The position numbers and the translations under genes were made by a program. From assembly GCA_024405115.1 (NCBI GenBank), contig JAKSPD010000003.1, positions 1-64,000 on the forward strand: a DNA stretch of 64,000 nucleotides. Reading direction: 5' to 3'. The notes under the pieces were generated by a model that searched no databases, was not told where the DNA came from, and saw only the letters and a program-made list of their open reading frames with translations. This document shows positions 1-10,323 of the stretch, piece by piece (position 1 is the first letter of the stretch; every line of letters begins with the position of its first letter). This stretch comes from Lachnospiraceae bacterium. GTDB lineage: Bacteria > Bacillota > Clostridia > Lachnospirales > Lachnospiraceae.

Positions 1-46
1 TAATAATTCAATTACACATTTTGTAAGAATCATGTCCTACATATTG

Positions 47-55
47 TGGTATAAT
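47..55 (+). promoter_or_regulatory. Extended -10 promoter for the penicillin-binding protein gene
   Basis: A TATAAT hexamer at 50-55 is preceded by TG one base upstream (47-48), which makes an extended -10 element. I see no good -35 at 16-18 bp spacing, as expected for this promoter class. It would give a leader of about 25 nt before the ATG at 86. The Shine-Dalgarno GGAG (78-81) lies only 4 nt from the start codon. Confidence 0.6.
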
Positions 56-85
56 ACAGGCTGAATAGTTGTATTTTGGAGTTTT

Positions 86-2704
86 ATGGATTTTTCACGT
101 AACAGCATCAGAAACAGACTTGATGACATAAAGTATGGGGATACGAGGGCGGCAAACCGTCTCTGGTATTTTATTAAGTCTGCAATAGCAACGGCAGTTC
201 TTTTGTGTGCGGTGACAGCGGTGTCGCTGGGGCTTGGTGCAGTTACGGGAATAATAGAAAATTCACCAAAGGTGAAGGAACTTACGTTCAGCCCGGTGGG
301 TTATGCATCAAAGACGTATGATGCGGCAGGAAACCAGATAGCAACACTTGTCCAGGCAGGATCAAACCGTGAAGAGGCTAAGTATGAAGGGTTCCCTGAA
401 AACCTGATAAATGCCGTGGTGGCAATTGAGGACCAGCGTTTCTGGGAGCATGACGGTATTGACCTGCGTTCCATCACAAGGGCAATAAGGGGACTTATAA
501 CCGGTGACAGTTCAGCCGGAGGCGGTTCAACAATAACCCAGCAGCTCATTAAAAACAGCGTCTTTAATGGCGGCATGGAGGATGGCTTTGCCCTTTATGA
601 AAGAAAATTCCAGGAGTGGTACATAGCGCTTTCTCTTGAAAACCAGCCTGACAAGAAGAAGGAAGACATTAAGAAGGAAATCATAACGGACTACCTTAAT
701 ACAATAAACCTGGGTAACAACACGCTGGGCGTGAAGGTGGCCGCAAGAAGATATTTCGGAAAGGATGTGAAGGACCTTGACCTGGCGGAGTGCACTGTAC
801 TCGCCTCAATAACCAAAAATCCTTCACGTCTCAACCCTTTAAGGCATCCTGAGAACAACCAGGACCGCCGTCTTGAGGTACTTAAAAAGATGGTGGCACA
901 GGGATATATTTCCGAGAGCCAGGCTAAGGCGGCATCTTCAACGGAGGTTTATGACAGGATCCAGAAGTATAACGAGGAAAGAGTCACTGTATCAGCAGAT
1001 GTGTACAGTTTCTTTACCGACCAGCTGATAGCCGAATGCCTTAAGGCGTTAAAGGAAGAACTTTCACTTACGGAAAAGGAAGCGAAGGACCTTCTTTATT
1101 CCGGTGGCCTTACGATTTACACGACACAGGATCCAAAACTTCAGAAGATCGTGGATGAGGAGATTAATGATCCGGAAAACTATGATACTGCAAAGTACAG
1201 CATCAAATGGCGTCTGTCCCTTACAAAACAGGACGGAAGTACCGTTCATTATAATGAATACAGCGTCTATAAGATGGTAAAGGATTCTGATCCGGACTTT
1301 ACAAATCTTTTCAGGTCAAAGGAAGCTGCGGCCGATGCTGTTGAGGCCTTCAGAAAGTCTGTTGTCGGAAAGAAGGACACGGTCATTTCAGAGACGCTCG
1401 ACTATACACTGGAACCACAGGTGTCATTCGTGCTCATCGACCAGAAGACAAGGGAAGTTAAAGCCATCTCAGGAGGCAGGGGAGAAAAGGAATACTCACT
1501 TACCACAAACCGTGCGACCAATACCTACAGGCAGCCCGGATCCACTTTCAAGGTGATATCATCGTTTGCCCCGGCTATTGAGGAAAACGGCGCCACATTA
1601 AGCACAGTCTACTATGACTCCCGCTATGAGCTTGCGGGAAAGGAATTCAGGAACTGGTGGCGGTACGGACAGTATTTCGGATGGTCATCCATCCGTGAGG
1701 GAATAGAGTTCTCAATGAACGTTGTCGCCGTAAGATGCCTTGTTGAGACGGTTACTCCCGAAGAGGCATTTGAGTATGCAAAGAGGCTGGGAATCACAAG
1801 CCTTACGAACGAGGACATTTCAGCTGCCACGGCACTTGGAGGACTCACAAAGGGCGTTACGAACCTGGAACTTACAAATGCGTTCGCTTCAATTGCTGAC
1901 GGCGGCATTTACTCAAAGTACAAGTTCTTTACGAAAATTTATGACCATGAGGGCAACATCCTCATAGATCATTCGGAGACTCCGGAAACCCGCGTAATGA
2001 AAGAATCAACGGCATTCCTTCTTACCGATGCAATGAGAATGTCAGTTATACCGCATACGAAGTGGTCCTCCGACTTCTCAGTAAATAACACATCATCAAG
2101 GTCACGTCTTGACAACATGGTATGTGCCGGAAAGTCAGGCACGACCACGAGCAACAAGGATGTCTGGTTTGTGGGCTTTACCCCTTATTACACTGCGGGC
2201 ATCTGGGCAGGCTGTGATGAAAATCAGCCCCTTAATGACTCCGAAACAGGAGAATACAACGGCGGTACCTCCTTCCATAAGGATATCTGGAAGAAGATAA
2301 TGGAAAGAGTAAATGAAGGAAAGGAAGATCCGGGTCAGTTTGAAAGGCCGGACAGCATAGTTACAAGGGCCGTCTGCCGTAAGTCAGGACTTCTGGCAAC
2401 GGATGCCTGCGCGCTGGATGTGCGTGCCGGCGAAAATGCAGTTTATTATGAGTATTTTGACGTTAGCAACGTTCCCGCGGAATACTGTAACCATCATAAT
2501 GAAGACGGTTCGGTAATAATACTGGGTGCAGACCTTGAAAGGGGAGAGACGGACGATACTTATGTGAATGCGGCTAAGGCTGCAGAAGCCGTAGCGGCTG
2601 CCGAAGAGGCAGCAAGGCTTGAAGCGGAAAGCCTTGCTGCAGAAATGAACAATAATCCGCAGGCCGATGTGTCACTTGGGCCCGGGTATGAAGGAAACAG
2701 GTAA
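86..2704 (+). CDS. Class A penicillin-binding protein (transglycosylase/transpeptidase, PBP1A family)
   Basis: Bifunctional peptidoglycan synthase of 872 aa, anchored by one N-terminal membrane segment (about residues 28-55) with the catalytic part outside. The GT51 glycosyltransferase domain shows the EDQRFWEHDG and GGSTITQQL motifs. The penicillin-binding domain shows STFK with the nucleophile at about Ser486, then SMN and KSGTT. A low-complexity Ala/Glu tail follows. It polymerises lipid II into glycan strands and cross-links the stem peptides. It heads a dense forward gene array and is followed after 4 bp by a cell-wall hydrolase, which suggests coupled synthesis and remodelling. The family call is secure; its place among the ponA/pbpF-type paralogues is not. 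Confidence 0.93.
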   Translation: MDFSRNSIRNRLDDIKYGDTRAANRLWYFIKSAIATAVLLCAVTAVSLGLGAVTGIIENSPKVKELTFSPVGYASKTYDAAGNQIATLVQAGSNREEAKYEGFPENLINAVVAIEDQRFWEHDGIDLRSITRAIRGLITGDSSAGGGSTITQQLIKNSVFNGGMEDGFALYERKFQEWYIALSLENQPDKKKEDIKKEIITDYLNTINLGNNTLGVKVAARRYFGKDVKDLDLAECTVLASITKNPSRLNPLRHPENNQDRRLEVLKKMVAQGYISESQAKAASSTEVYDRIQKYNEERVTVSADVYSFFTDQLIAECLKALKEELSLTEKEAKDLLYSGGLTIYTTQDPKLQKIVDEEINDPENYDTAKYSIKWRLSLTKQDGSTVHYNEYSVYKMVKDSDPDFTNLFRSKEAAADAVEAFRKSVVGKKDTVISETLDYTLEPQVSFVLIDQKTREVKAISGGRGEKEYSLTTNRATNTYRQPGSTFKVISSFAPAIEENGATLSTVYYDSRYELAGKEFRNWWRYGQYFGWSSIREGIEFSMNVVAVRCLVETVTPEEAFEYAKRLGITSLTNEDISAATALGGLTKGVTNLELTNAFASIADGGIYSKYKFFTKIYDHEGNILIDHSETPETRVMKESTAFLLTDAMRMSVIPHTKWSSDFSVNNTSSRSRLDNMVCAGKSGTTTSNKDVWFVGFTPYYTAGIWAGCDENQPLNDSETGEYNGGTSFHKDIWKKIMERVNEGKEDPGQFERPDSIVTRAVCRKSGLLATDACALDVRAGENAVYYEYFDVSNVPAEYCNHHNEDGSVIILGADLERGETDDTYVNAAKAAEAVAAAEEAARLEAESLAAEMNNNPQADVSLGPGYEGNR

Positions 2705-2708
2705 TTTG

Positions 2709-4343
2709 ATGGCAGGAAACTCAAGAGGAAAATCCAGAAGAAGGCAGGGGAAAAAGGATAACAGCCTTTATATAAAGATGGCTGCTCCCATTGCAGTTGT
2801 ATTCCTTCTGCTGGGCGGAATACTGATCTTTGATAAAACAGAAGTAAAGCCGGATCCCGAAACAGAGCCGGTTACTTATGCAGTTACGGAAGTGGAGACC
2901 ACCACTGAGGCCCCTACGCTTTCGGAAGAGGAATTAGCCGCCCTTGAACTTGAAAGGAAAAAGGACGAGGAAATCGCAAAGTATAAGAACCTGGGTCTCG
3001 TTGACACTGACGGTTTCGTGAACCTCCGTTCGGTGGCTGACGCAAATGACATGACGAACATCATAGGGCGTCTCAATGATAAGGCGGCCTTTGAGCTTAT
3101 TGAGGATCAGGGGGACTGGTATCTCATAGAGTCAGGCGGACTTACCGGTTACATAGCTTCCAGGTACTGTGTTACCGGAGACAGGGCTAAGGAGCTTGCA
3201 CGTGACGAGATGGCCGAACGCGCCATAATTACTACCGATATCGTGAACATAAGAAGCGCTCCTGAGATAAATGCCGAAAACGTATCCGGAAAGGCAAGGA
3301 AGGGAGAACGTTACGAGGTCATTTCCACGGATGGTGACTGGGCATACATAAGCCCGGATTACATAGTGGGTACTAATACGCCTTATATTAATACTTCTGC
3401 AGGTAACGCTGAAATCAGGTTCTGCCTTGATGAGGCGAGAAACCGTGACTTAAGGGAACTTGCACTTACACAGTTTGAAAACATAGTGGTATGCAATACC
3501 GGATATCTTAACGTAAGGACAAGCACTTCCACGTCGAGCAAACAGAACATATGCGGCAAGTTTCTTAAGGGAAGCGGCGCTGAGCTCCTTGATACCGTGA
3601 CAGCAGATGACGGAAGCACCTGGTATGTGATAAAGTCAGGTGACATCGGAAAGGGATACGTTGCCGCACAGTACTGCCTTACCGGAAAGGAAGCAAAGGA
3701 AATGGCACTTGAGTGTGCCACGCTTACTGCAAGGATAAAGGCGGAAAACTTAAATGTACGTACGGAACCGTCAACTGACGGCAGGGTCTGGACACAGGTG
3801 ACATCAGGACAGGCATATCCTGTAATAGACCAGCTTGACGGATGGGTGGAGATAGACCTCGATTCATCTGATGATGACAAGGCTTATATCTCTACATCGA
3901 ACGGATATGTAGAGCTTACCTACGGACTTTCAGAGGCAATGAAGTATTCGCCTGCAGAGGAAGCCAACAGGTTCAGGCAGAGCGTGGTTGATTATGCCTG
4001 CCAGTTTATCGGCAATCCTTATGTCTGGGGAGGAACCTCGCTTACAAACGGCTGTGACTGTTCAGGATTTGTACAGTCAGTACTCAAGCATTTTGGTATC
4101 TACATTGAGCGGAGCAGTGTATATCAGGCTAAGGAAGGAACGGGAATAAAGAGCGACAAGATGCGTCCGGGCGACCTGATATTCTATGCAAATTCCGAGG
4201 GTACAATAAACCACGTGGGCATGTATATAGGCGGCGGATATATGGTCAATGCCGCGTCAAGACGTGCAGGCATAAAGATTTACAAGTGGAATTACCGTAC
4301 ACCGGTGGCAATAAGAGATGTGATTGGTGACAGAGTTGAGTAA
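2709..4343 (+). CDS. Membrane-anchored SH3b-repeat NlpC/P60 peptidoglycan hydrolase
   Basis: A 544-aa protein with a very basic N-terminus, one membrane segment (about residues 22-42), about four bacterial SH3 repeats recognisable by VNLR/VNIR/LNVR motifs, and a C-terminal NlpC/P60 domain. The catalytic cysteine is in NGCDCSGF (about Cys451) and the histidine in INHVGMY. Such enzymes usually cut the gamma-D-Glu to diamino acid bond in stem peptides; the SH3 repeats are expected to bind the wall. I chose the ATG at 2709 because a longer open frame starting at 2667 runs inside the PBP gene without a ribosome binding site, whereas AAGGAAACAGG precedes 2709. Confidence 0.88.
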   Translation: MAGNSRGKSRRRQGKKDNSLYIKMAAPIAVVFLLLGGILIFDKTEVKPDPETEPVTYAVTEVETTTEAPTLSEEELAALELERKKDEEIAKYKNLGLVDTDGFVNLRSVADANDMTNIIGRLNDKAAFELIEDQGDWYLIESGGLTGYIASRYCVTGDRAKELARDEMAERAIITTDIVNIRSAPEINAENVSGKARKGERYEVISTDGDWAYISPDYIVGTNTPYINTSAGNAEIRFCLDEARNRDLRELALTQFENIVVCNTGYLNVRTSTSTSSKQNICGKFLKGSGAELLDTVTADDGSTWYVIKSGDIGKGYVAAQYCLTGKEAKEMALECATLTARIKAENLNVRTEPSTDGRVWTQVTSGQAYPVIDQLDGWVEIDLDSSDDDKAYISTSNGYVELTYGLSEAMKYSPAEEANRFRQSVVDYACQFIGNPYVWGGTSLTNGCDCSGFVQSVLKHFGIYIERSSVYQAKEGTGIKSDKMRPGDLIFYANSEGTINHVGMYIGGGYMVNAASRRAGIKIYKWNYRTPVAIRDVIGDRVE

Positions 4344-7300
4344 CACAAAAAAGACTACAACAGCAAAAAAGAAAACTACGGGCGGAAAGACTTCTTCAGG
4401 GGCAGGCAGGACAAAAAAGCCCAGCAAGAAGGCCATCCGGAAAAAAGAGCAGTTCATAAAGGGGGAGGCAATGGCAATCATTGCCTGCTTCCTTGCGGTT
4501 TTCCTTTTCCTTTCAAATTTCAATTTCCTTGGGAGCGTCGGGACGTTTACCGGAGGCATTATGAAAGGAATGTTCGGTGGAATGTCCTATGTCTTTCCAA
4601 TCCTGGTCCTTCTGGCCGTGTTCTATGCAGTCTCAAAAAAGGATGAACCCCTTTTCGGACTTAAGATGGGTGCGGTATGCGTGAGCATCCTTCTTGTCCC
4701 CGGACTCATCCAGCTCATTTTGGGCGATAAGGACCTTCTTATTTCCGAAAGCTTTAAGACGGCAAGGGAAGGAATGCTTATGAAGCATTCCGCAGGCGGA
4801 CTTTTTGGAACACTTATTGCAAACGGTCTACGCAGTGCCATCGGAACAGTTGGCGCATATCTTCTTCTGTTTGCATTACTTTTAATTGCAGTTGTGATAA
4901 TTACAGAGAAAAGCATGATAGGACTTGCCAGGACCGGTGCCGAAAAGACAGTGGTGGCTGCAAAAAAAGGCGGCGAAAAGGCAAAGGAAAAGATTGGGGA
5001 GAGCCGTGTAAGGCGTGACATGAGGCGTGAAGCCAATGCCTTACGTAAAAAAGAGGAGAAATTCGAAAAGGAGATTGCTTCCGACAAGCCGTCAATAGAT
5101 TCAGGAAGGTTTGATCTGCGTGCCACTGAGGAAACATATAATTATCCTGTTTATGACAGTGAACTGATCGGGGAGGAGATGCCAGACGGGGAAACGTCCG
5201 TAAATACAGGAAATGACAGGCAGACCGGGGCTGATGAACCTTCTTTGGCAGCCTTAAACGAAATGCCTTCAGAGGCGGCTGCCGTTTCAGCCGAACCTGA
5301 CTACGGAATTGACGAGGTGCCGTTTGATGAGACTGAGGAAGACCGCTACAAGGCGTATGGAAAGATGCTCCTTAGCGGGAAGCTTGACAGTAAGACTGCG
5401 GAAAACCTTGGATATGCGGTTTCAAGAGGACAGGGTGTAAAGCTTCCTGATCCGGTTTATATAACACCACAAAGCGCGGCTGCGGCAGGGACTGCTTCGG
5501 ATGCCGCCACCGTTATGCAGACTGTCGCGACAACGGCAGCCGTGGGTACAGCAGTCAATAACGTCACCGTGACTGAGGAAACCACTTACGGGGAGGAAGA
5601 GATATATCTTGACGATGATTATTCAGGAATGAACGTGGACGACAACCTTCATGCACCTGCCCTTCCTGAGGAAATGGAGTATCCTTCAGCTTCTTTGGGG
5701 GACGCCTCTGAAGGGGGTGACATTTCTGACGGTGACGAGCCTGTAGTCATGATCCGGAAAAAGAAGCATGAGGATGAATCATTATTAAAGGTAACCAAGG
5801 TACATGAGGAAACAATAGAACTTTCAGGGCAGGAGGCTGCCCCCGGCACCCGGAAGTCTGCAGAGCAGGCTTATGAGGAACTTCAGAAGAAACGTGAAGA
5901 GGAAAGGAAAAAGGCCGCCCAGGCAGGTACCCCGGCTGTCCGACCTTATCAGTTCCCACCGGTAAATCTTCTTACAAAGGGTGTAAGGAACAAACCCGTC
6001 AACACGGATGAGACAAAGGAAAATGCCAGAAAACTTGAGGAAGTGTTACAGAGCTTCGGAGTGGGGGTCACGGTCACCGATGTTGTAAGGGGACCAAGGG
6101 TAACCCGTTACGAGCTCACACCCGATGTGGGAGTAAAGGTATCCAGGATAACTGCCCTTGCAGGTGACATCAAGCTTGCACTGGCCGCAAAGGACCTTCG
6201 TATTGAGGCTCCCATACCCGGAAAGAGTGCGGTTGGAATTGAGATAGCGAACAAGGAAAGTGCAACCGTAACGTTCCGTGACATTATGGATACTGACGAG
6301 TTCAGGACCGCAAAGTCAAAGCTTACATGGGGAGTGGGTCTTGACATTCAGGGAAGCCCCGTCGTGGGTGATATTGCAAAGATGCCTCACCTTCTCGTAT
6401 CAGGTACGACAGGTTCAGGAAAATCAGTGGGAATCAACTCCATCATCATGTCCGTCATATACAGGGCACGTCCTGAGGACGTAAGGATGATCCTCGTTGA
6501 CCCGAAGGTGGTTGAACTTTCAGTTTATGACGGGATACCGCATCTTCTGGCACCTGTCGTGACGAAGCCAGCCGAGGCACTTGCCGTCTTAAGCAAGGCC
6601 TGTGAGGAGATGAATGCACGTTACAGGCTCTTTAAGGAAAGCAATACAAGAAACATTAAGGGTTACAATGAGAAGGTTGAGGAAGTCTGCAGCCGTCTTT
6701 CAGACGATGAGGAAAAACCAGAAAAGCTTCCTTACATCCTCATAATCATAGACGAGCTTTCAGAGCTCATGATGCATTCAAAACGTGACGTTGAGTCAGC
6801 AATAGTAAGCCTTACACAGCTTGCACGAGCGGCCGGGATTCATCTTGTCGTGGCTACACAGCGTCCTTCCGTGGACGTCGTGACAGGACTCATCAAGTCA
6901 AACATCCCAAGCCGTGTGGCATACAGGCTCCCCTCGGGAGTTGACTCAAGGACTGTCCTTGATTCCTATGGCGCTGAGTCACTATTAGGAAACGGCGACA
7001 TGCTCTATAAGCCCGGCGACAAGAATAACCCCTTACGTGTTCAGGGTGCATACCTTTCAGATGAGGAAGTCGAGTCAATCGTTGACTGGCTCAAAAAGCA
7101 TAATTCAGTAAGATATTCTGATGAGTGGGAGGAGTCACTGAAGGCTCAGCCCGAAAGCTCTTTAAGTGCAGGCGGTGCCGGGATGGACATGACTGCACCT
7201 GCGGATGACGGCCGTGACGAATATTTCGTTGAGGCGGGAAAACTCATAATAGAAAAGAAAAAGGCATCCATAGGAAGCCTTCAGAGAAAGTTCAAGGTGG

Positions 7301-7437
7301 GCTTCAACAGGGCTGCAAGAATAATGGAACAGCTCTGTGATGCCGGTGTTGTAAGTGAGGGTGAGGGCACAAAGGAGCGTCAGATCCTCATGACTATTGA
7401 AGAATTCAGGGAGAAGTTTGGAAATGGCAATTCTTAA
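4324..7437 (+). CDS. ftsK: DNA translocase FtsK/SpoIIIE
   Basis: Septal DNA pump of 1037 aa. Four N-terminal membrane segments (within about residues 50-205) are followed by a long acidic, low-conservation linker, then the RecA-like motor with Walker A GTTGSGKS (about residues 694-701) and Walker B IIIDELSELMM, and a winged-helix gamma domain at the C-terminus for reading polarity sequences in DNA. It clears chromosome arms from the closing septum. The frame opens with TTG (4324) then GTG (4327), and a further TTG lies at 4336; no ATG is available, so the exact start is uncertain. It overlaps the 3' end of the upstream hydrolase gene, suggesting translational coupling. Confidence 0.93.
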   Translation: MVTELSNTKKTTTAKKKTTGGKTSSGAGRTKKPSKKAIRKKEQFIKGEAMAIIACFLAVFLFLSNFNFLGSVGTFTGGIMKGMFGGMSYVFPILVLLAVFYAVSKKDEPLFGLKMGAVCVSILLVPGLIQLILGDKDLLISESFKTAREGMLMKHSAGGLFGTLIANGLRSAIGTVGAYLLLFALLLIAVVIITEKSMIGLARTGAEKTVVAAKKGGEKAKEKIGESRVRRDMRREANALRKKEEKFEKEIASDKPSIDSGRFDLRATEETYNYPVYDSELIGEEMPDGETSVNTGNDRQTGADEPSLAALNEMPSEAAAVSAEPDYGIDEVPFDETEEDRYKAYGKMLLSGKLDSKTAENLGYAVSRGQGVKLPDPVYITPQSAAAAGTASDAATVMQTVATTAAVGTAVNNVTVTEETTYGEEEIYLDDDYSGMNVDDNLHAPALPEEMEYPSASLGDASEGGDISDGDEPVVMIRKKKHEDESLLKVTKVHEETIELSGQEAAPGTRKSAEQAYEELQKKREEERKKAAQAGTPAVRPYQFPPVNLLTKGVRNKPVNTDETKENARKLEEVLQSFGVGVTVTDVVRGPRVTRYELTPDVGVKVSRITALAGDIKLALAAKDLRIEAPIPGKSAVGIEIANKESATVTFRDIMDTDEFRTAKSKLTWGVGLDIQGSPVVGDIAKMPHLLVSGTTGSGKSVGINSIIMSVIYRARPEDVRMILVDPKVVELSVYDGIPHLLAPVVTKPAEALAVLSKACEEMNARYRLFKESNTRNIKGYNEKVEEVCSRLSDDEEKPEKLPYILIIIDELSELMMHSKRDVESAIVSLTQLARAAGIHLVVATQRPSVDVVTGLIKSNIPSRVAYRLPSGVDSRTVLDSYGAESLLGNGDMLYKPGDKNNPLRVQGAYLSDEEVESIVDWLKKHNSVRYSDEWEESLKAQPESSLSAGGAGMDMTAPADDGRDEYFVEAGKLIIEKKKASIGSLQRKFKVGFNRAARIMEQLCDAGVVSEGEGTKERQILMTIEEFREKFGNGNS

Positions 7438-8929
7438 GGAATGGTTGAATGATCTTTCATATGAGCTTTTGACGGGTGACATTGAGACGGAAGTTTCAGA
7501 TGTGATCAGTGATTCAAGAAAAGCTGCCGAAGGAAAGGTGTTTGTGGCACTTCCGGGCGCACGTGCAGACGGCCATGACTACATCACGGACGTCTACGAA
7601 AAGGGTGTCAGGGTATTTGTGGTTGAAAGGGAGCTTTCAGGGCTTTCGCTTCCAAAGGAGGCATCTGATGTCACCGTTTTGAGGACTTCTGATAACAGAA
7701 AGGCACTAGCGGTTTTATCCGCGGCCAGGTTTGGAAATCCTTTCAACAGGATGATTTCCATCGGGGTAACCGGAACAAAGGGAAAGACCACCGTTACCAC
7801 GATGATTAAGACGGTGCTTGAATCATCAGGACACAAGGTGGGACTTATCGGGACAAATGGATGTTTCATAAGCGGAAAGCGCACACCCACGGTCAATACG
7901 ACACCTGAAAGCTATGAGCTTCATGAGGACTTTGCAAGGATGGTGGAGGAAGGCTGTGAATATGTCGTGATGGAATGCTCATCACAGGGATTCAAGCTTC
8001 ACCGTACATACGGACTTAACTTTGACTACGGAATTTTCCTTAACTTAAGTCCTGACCACATAGGGCCTGCCGAACATGAGAGTTTTGAGGAGTACCTTCA
8101 CTGCAAGTCAATGCTTCTTACCCAGAGCCGTACATGCATAGTAAATGATGATGCGAAGATGACTCCGGACGTCATTAGGGAAGCAGGGATACCGGAAGAA
8201 AGAATAAGGCGTTTCTCCATAACTCATGATGCCTTTGAGACGGCAACGGATATTGAGTATATCTGTACTGCTGATTTCACAGGTACGAGGTTTAAGACAA
8301 AAGGCCTTTCAAATGCTGACGTGCTTCTTCCGCTTCCGGGGTATTTCAACATTGAGAACACGCTTTCAGTTGTTACCGTATGTGCCCTCTTAGGTATAAG
8401 TGATGAGGACATTGCAGAAGGAATACTTGCAACAAGCGTTAACGGAAGGATGGAAGTGGTCGTAAGAAATGACACATTTACCATCTTTGTTGACTATGCC
8501 CATAATGAAGTGAGCATGGTGAGTCTTGTGGAGACACTGAGAAACGACTATAAGCCAAAGAGGCTTGTTGTACTGTTTGGCTGCGGCGGAAACCGTTCAA
8601 AGGACAGAAGGACCGGAATGGGCGGTGCGGCCGCTCATAGTGCGGATCTTACGATCATCACATCCGATAACCCGAGGTATGAAAATCCGGAGGATATCGT
8701 AAATGACATCCATGAAGCATTTATCGCCGCAGGCGGCAGGGAAGAAAACTGTGTATGTGTTGTCGACAGGCGTGAAGCCATAAGGTATGCGATGGAACAT
8801 GCACAGAAGGGTGACATGATTGCGGTCATCGGCAAGGGTCATGAGGATTACGTGGAGCGTAACGGCGTAAGGACCCATTTCCTTGACAGGGAAGTCATCC
8901 TTGAGGAAAAGGAGAAGCTGGGACTTTGA
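7424..8929 (+). CDS. murE: UDP-N-acetylmuramoyl-tripeptide synthetase (meso-DAP adding)
   Basis: Cytoplasmic Mur ligase of 501 aa that adds the third residue to UDP-MurNAc-L-Ala-D-Glu. The ATP site GVTGTKGKTT and the middle- and C-terminal Mur ligase domains are intact. The substrate-selecting loop reads SDNPR, which in this family marks meso-diaminopimelate rather than lysine. The ATG at 7424 is used because AGGGAGAA ends 8 nt before it; an in-frame ATG at 7397 is too early and lacks a site. It overlaps ftsK by 14 bp and murF by 4 bp, so MurE and MurF are probably made in a coupled way. Confidence 0.95.
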   Translation: MAILKEWLNDLSYELLTGDIETEVSDVISDSRKAAEGKVFVALPGARADGHDYITDVYEKGVRVFVVERELSGLSLPKEASDVTVLRTSDNRKALAVLSAARFGNPFNRMISIGVTGTKGKTTVTTMIKTVLESSGHKVGLIGTNGCFISGKRTPTVNTTPESYELHEDFARMVEEGCEYVVMECSSQGFKLHRTYGLNFDYGIFLNLSPDHIGPAEHESFEEYLHCKSMLLTQSRTCIVNDDAKMTPDVIREAGIPEERIRRFSITHDAFETATDIEYICTADFTGTRFKTKGLSNADVLLPLPGYFNIENTLSVVTVCALLGISDEDIAEGILATSVNGRMEVVVRNDTFTIFVDYAHNEVSMVSLVETLRNDYKPKRLVVLFGCGGNRSKDRRTGMGGAAAHSADLTIITSDNPRYENPEDIVNDIHEAFIAAGGREENCVCVVDRREAIRYAMEHAQKGDMIAVIGKGHEDYVERNGVRTHFLDREVILEEKEKLGL

Positions 8930-10323
8930 ACATAACTTTATCGGAAATATGTGAGGCAGTGGGAGGAAGGATTGTTTCCGGAAGTCCTGACCTTACAGTA
9001 AGGAATATAACAACTGCATCAAACATAATTAAAGGGGACGATATTTTCGTCCCTGTTAAAGGTGCAAAGACTGACGGGCATAAGTACATCGCATCAGCAT
9101 TTAATGGAGGGGCCACGGCTTCATTCTTGTCTGATCCTGAAGCTGCCGGCGACCTTTCAGCCTTTAAGGACAAGGGAATAATACTGGTTTCCGATACCGT
9201 GGCGGCTTTACAGGGCTTTGCTGCTTATTACAGGAAAAAGTATGTTAAGATTCCCTATGTGGGTGTTACCGGTTCCGTAGGTAAGACCACCACGAGGGAA
9301 ATGATTACGAAGGCCCTTTCTGGCGGGCTTAAGACTTATTCCACGAAAGGGAATGCGAATTCACAGGTGGGTGTTCCCATCACCGTTACCGAGACTGATC
9401 CCGAGGCTGAAATAGGGGTGATCGAGCTTGGAATATCCGAGTTTGGTGAGATGGAAAAGATATCTGCCCTGGCAGCCTGTGACACATGTGTAATGACCAT
9501 GATAGGCATAAGCCACATGGCACAGTTCGGTTCTCAGGAGAACATCTTAAAGGAAAAGCTCAAGATCCTTTCCGGATCATCGGAGGATACCGTCTTATTT
9601 GTAAACGGTGATGACGGGATACTTAAAAACCTTACTGAGGAAAAGATCCACGCTTACGGGGTCGCAGCCGGCAGGAAAATAGATGTAAGGTATTTTGGAA
9701 CAGGTGAAAATTCACATGTAAGGGCTATTGACATCGTAAAGGTTAACGGTTGTCCGGAATTTACGTGTGTGATAGGGGATAAAGAAGTACGTATATCACT
9801 TTCTGTACCCGGAGACCACATGGTACTTAATTCACTCTGTGCCATGGCTGTCGCTGACCTTTACGGTGTGCCAATGGAAGCTGCCGCAAGGGAGCTTTCC
9901 ACATTCACCGGATATGAGGGGCGTGGAAACTTTGTCAAGCTGGGACAGGCTGACTGCATAAATGACTGTTATAACGCTTCACCACAGTCAATGAAGAGCG
10001 GCCTGTGTGTGCTCAGGGATACCCCGTGCAAAGGAAAAAAGTATGCTGTTCTGGCGAGCATGCTCGAGCTTGGACAGGATGAAGAAAGATACCACCGCGA
10101 GGTGGGAGAACTTATCAGCAGGGAGTTTCCTGAACTTGATGTATTATATACATATGGTGAACTTGCAAAGCTGATTGCCTGCGGTGTTAAGGGAAATACA
10201 AGGGTAGAGACGTTTGAGGACCTGTCCGGGCTTAAGGACAGGTTAAATAAAGAACTTTCCGAAGGTGACCTCGTGTTACTTAAGGGTTCCAATTCAATGG
10301 GACTTTCAAAACTTCTTTCATGA
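8926..10323 (+). CDS. murF: UDP-N-acetylmuramoyl-tripeptide--D-alanyl-D-alanine ligase
   Basis: The 465-aa Mur ligase that attaches the D-Ala-D-Ala dipeptide, the last cytoplasmic peptide step. The ATP-binding loop GVTGSVGKTTT is present and the length is typical. The start is a TTG (8926-8928) overlapping the TGA of murE, with a purine-rich site (AAGGAGAAGCTGGGAC) ending just upstream. The gene ends in an ATGA overlap with priA. Confidence 0.94.
   Translation: MNITLSEICEAVGGRIVSGSPDLTVRNITTASNIIKGDDIFVPVKGAKTDGHKYIASAFNGGATASFLSDPEAAGDLSAFKDKGIILVSDTVAALQGFAAYYRKKYVKIPYVGVTGSVGKTTTREMITKALSGGLKTYSTKGNANSQVGVPITVTETDPEAEIGVIELGISEFGEMEKISALAACDTCVMTMIGISHMAQFGSQENILKEKLKILSGSSEDTVLFVNGDDGILKNLTEEKIHAYGVAAGRKIDVRYFGTGENSHVRAIDIVKVNGCPEFTCVIGDKEVRISLSVPGDHMVLNSLCAMAVADLYGVPMEAAARELSTFTGYEGRGNFVKLGQADCINDCYNASPQSMKSGLCVLRDTPCKGKKYAVLASMLELGQDEERYHREVGELISREFPELDVLYTYGELAKLIACGVKGNTRVETFEDLSGLKDRLNKELSEGDLVLLKGSNSMGLSKLLS

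Noticed and set aside
4623..5126. Minus-strand open frame of 167 aa within ftsK
   Set aside because: Covers the membrane and linker coding part of ftsK in the opposite frame; no motif and no upstream signals.
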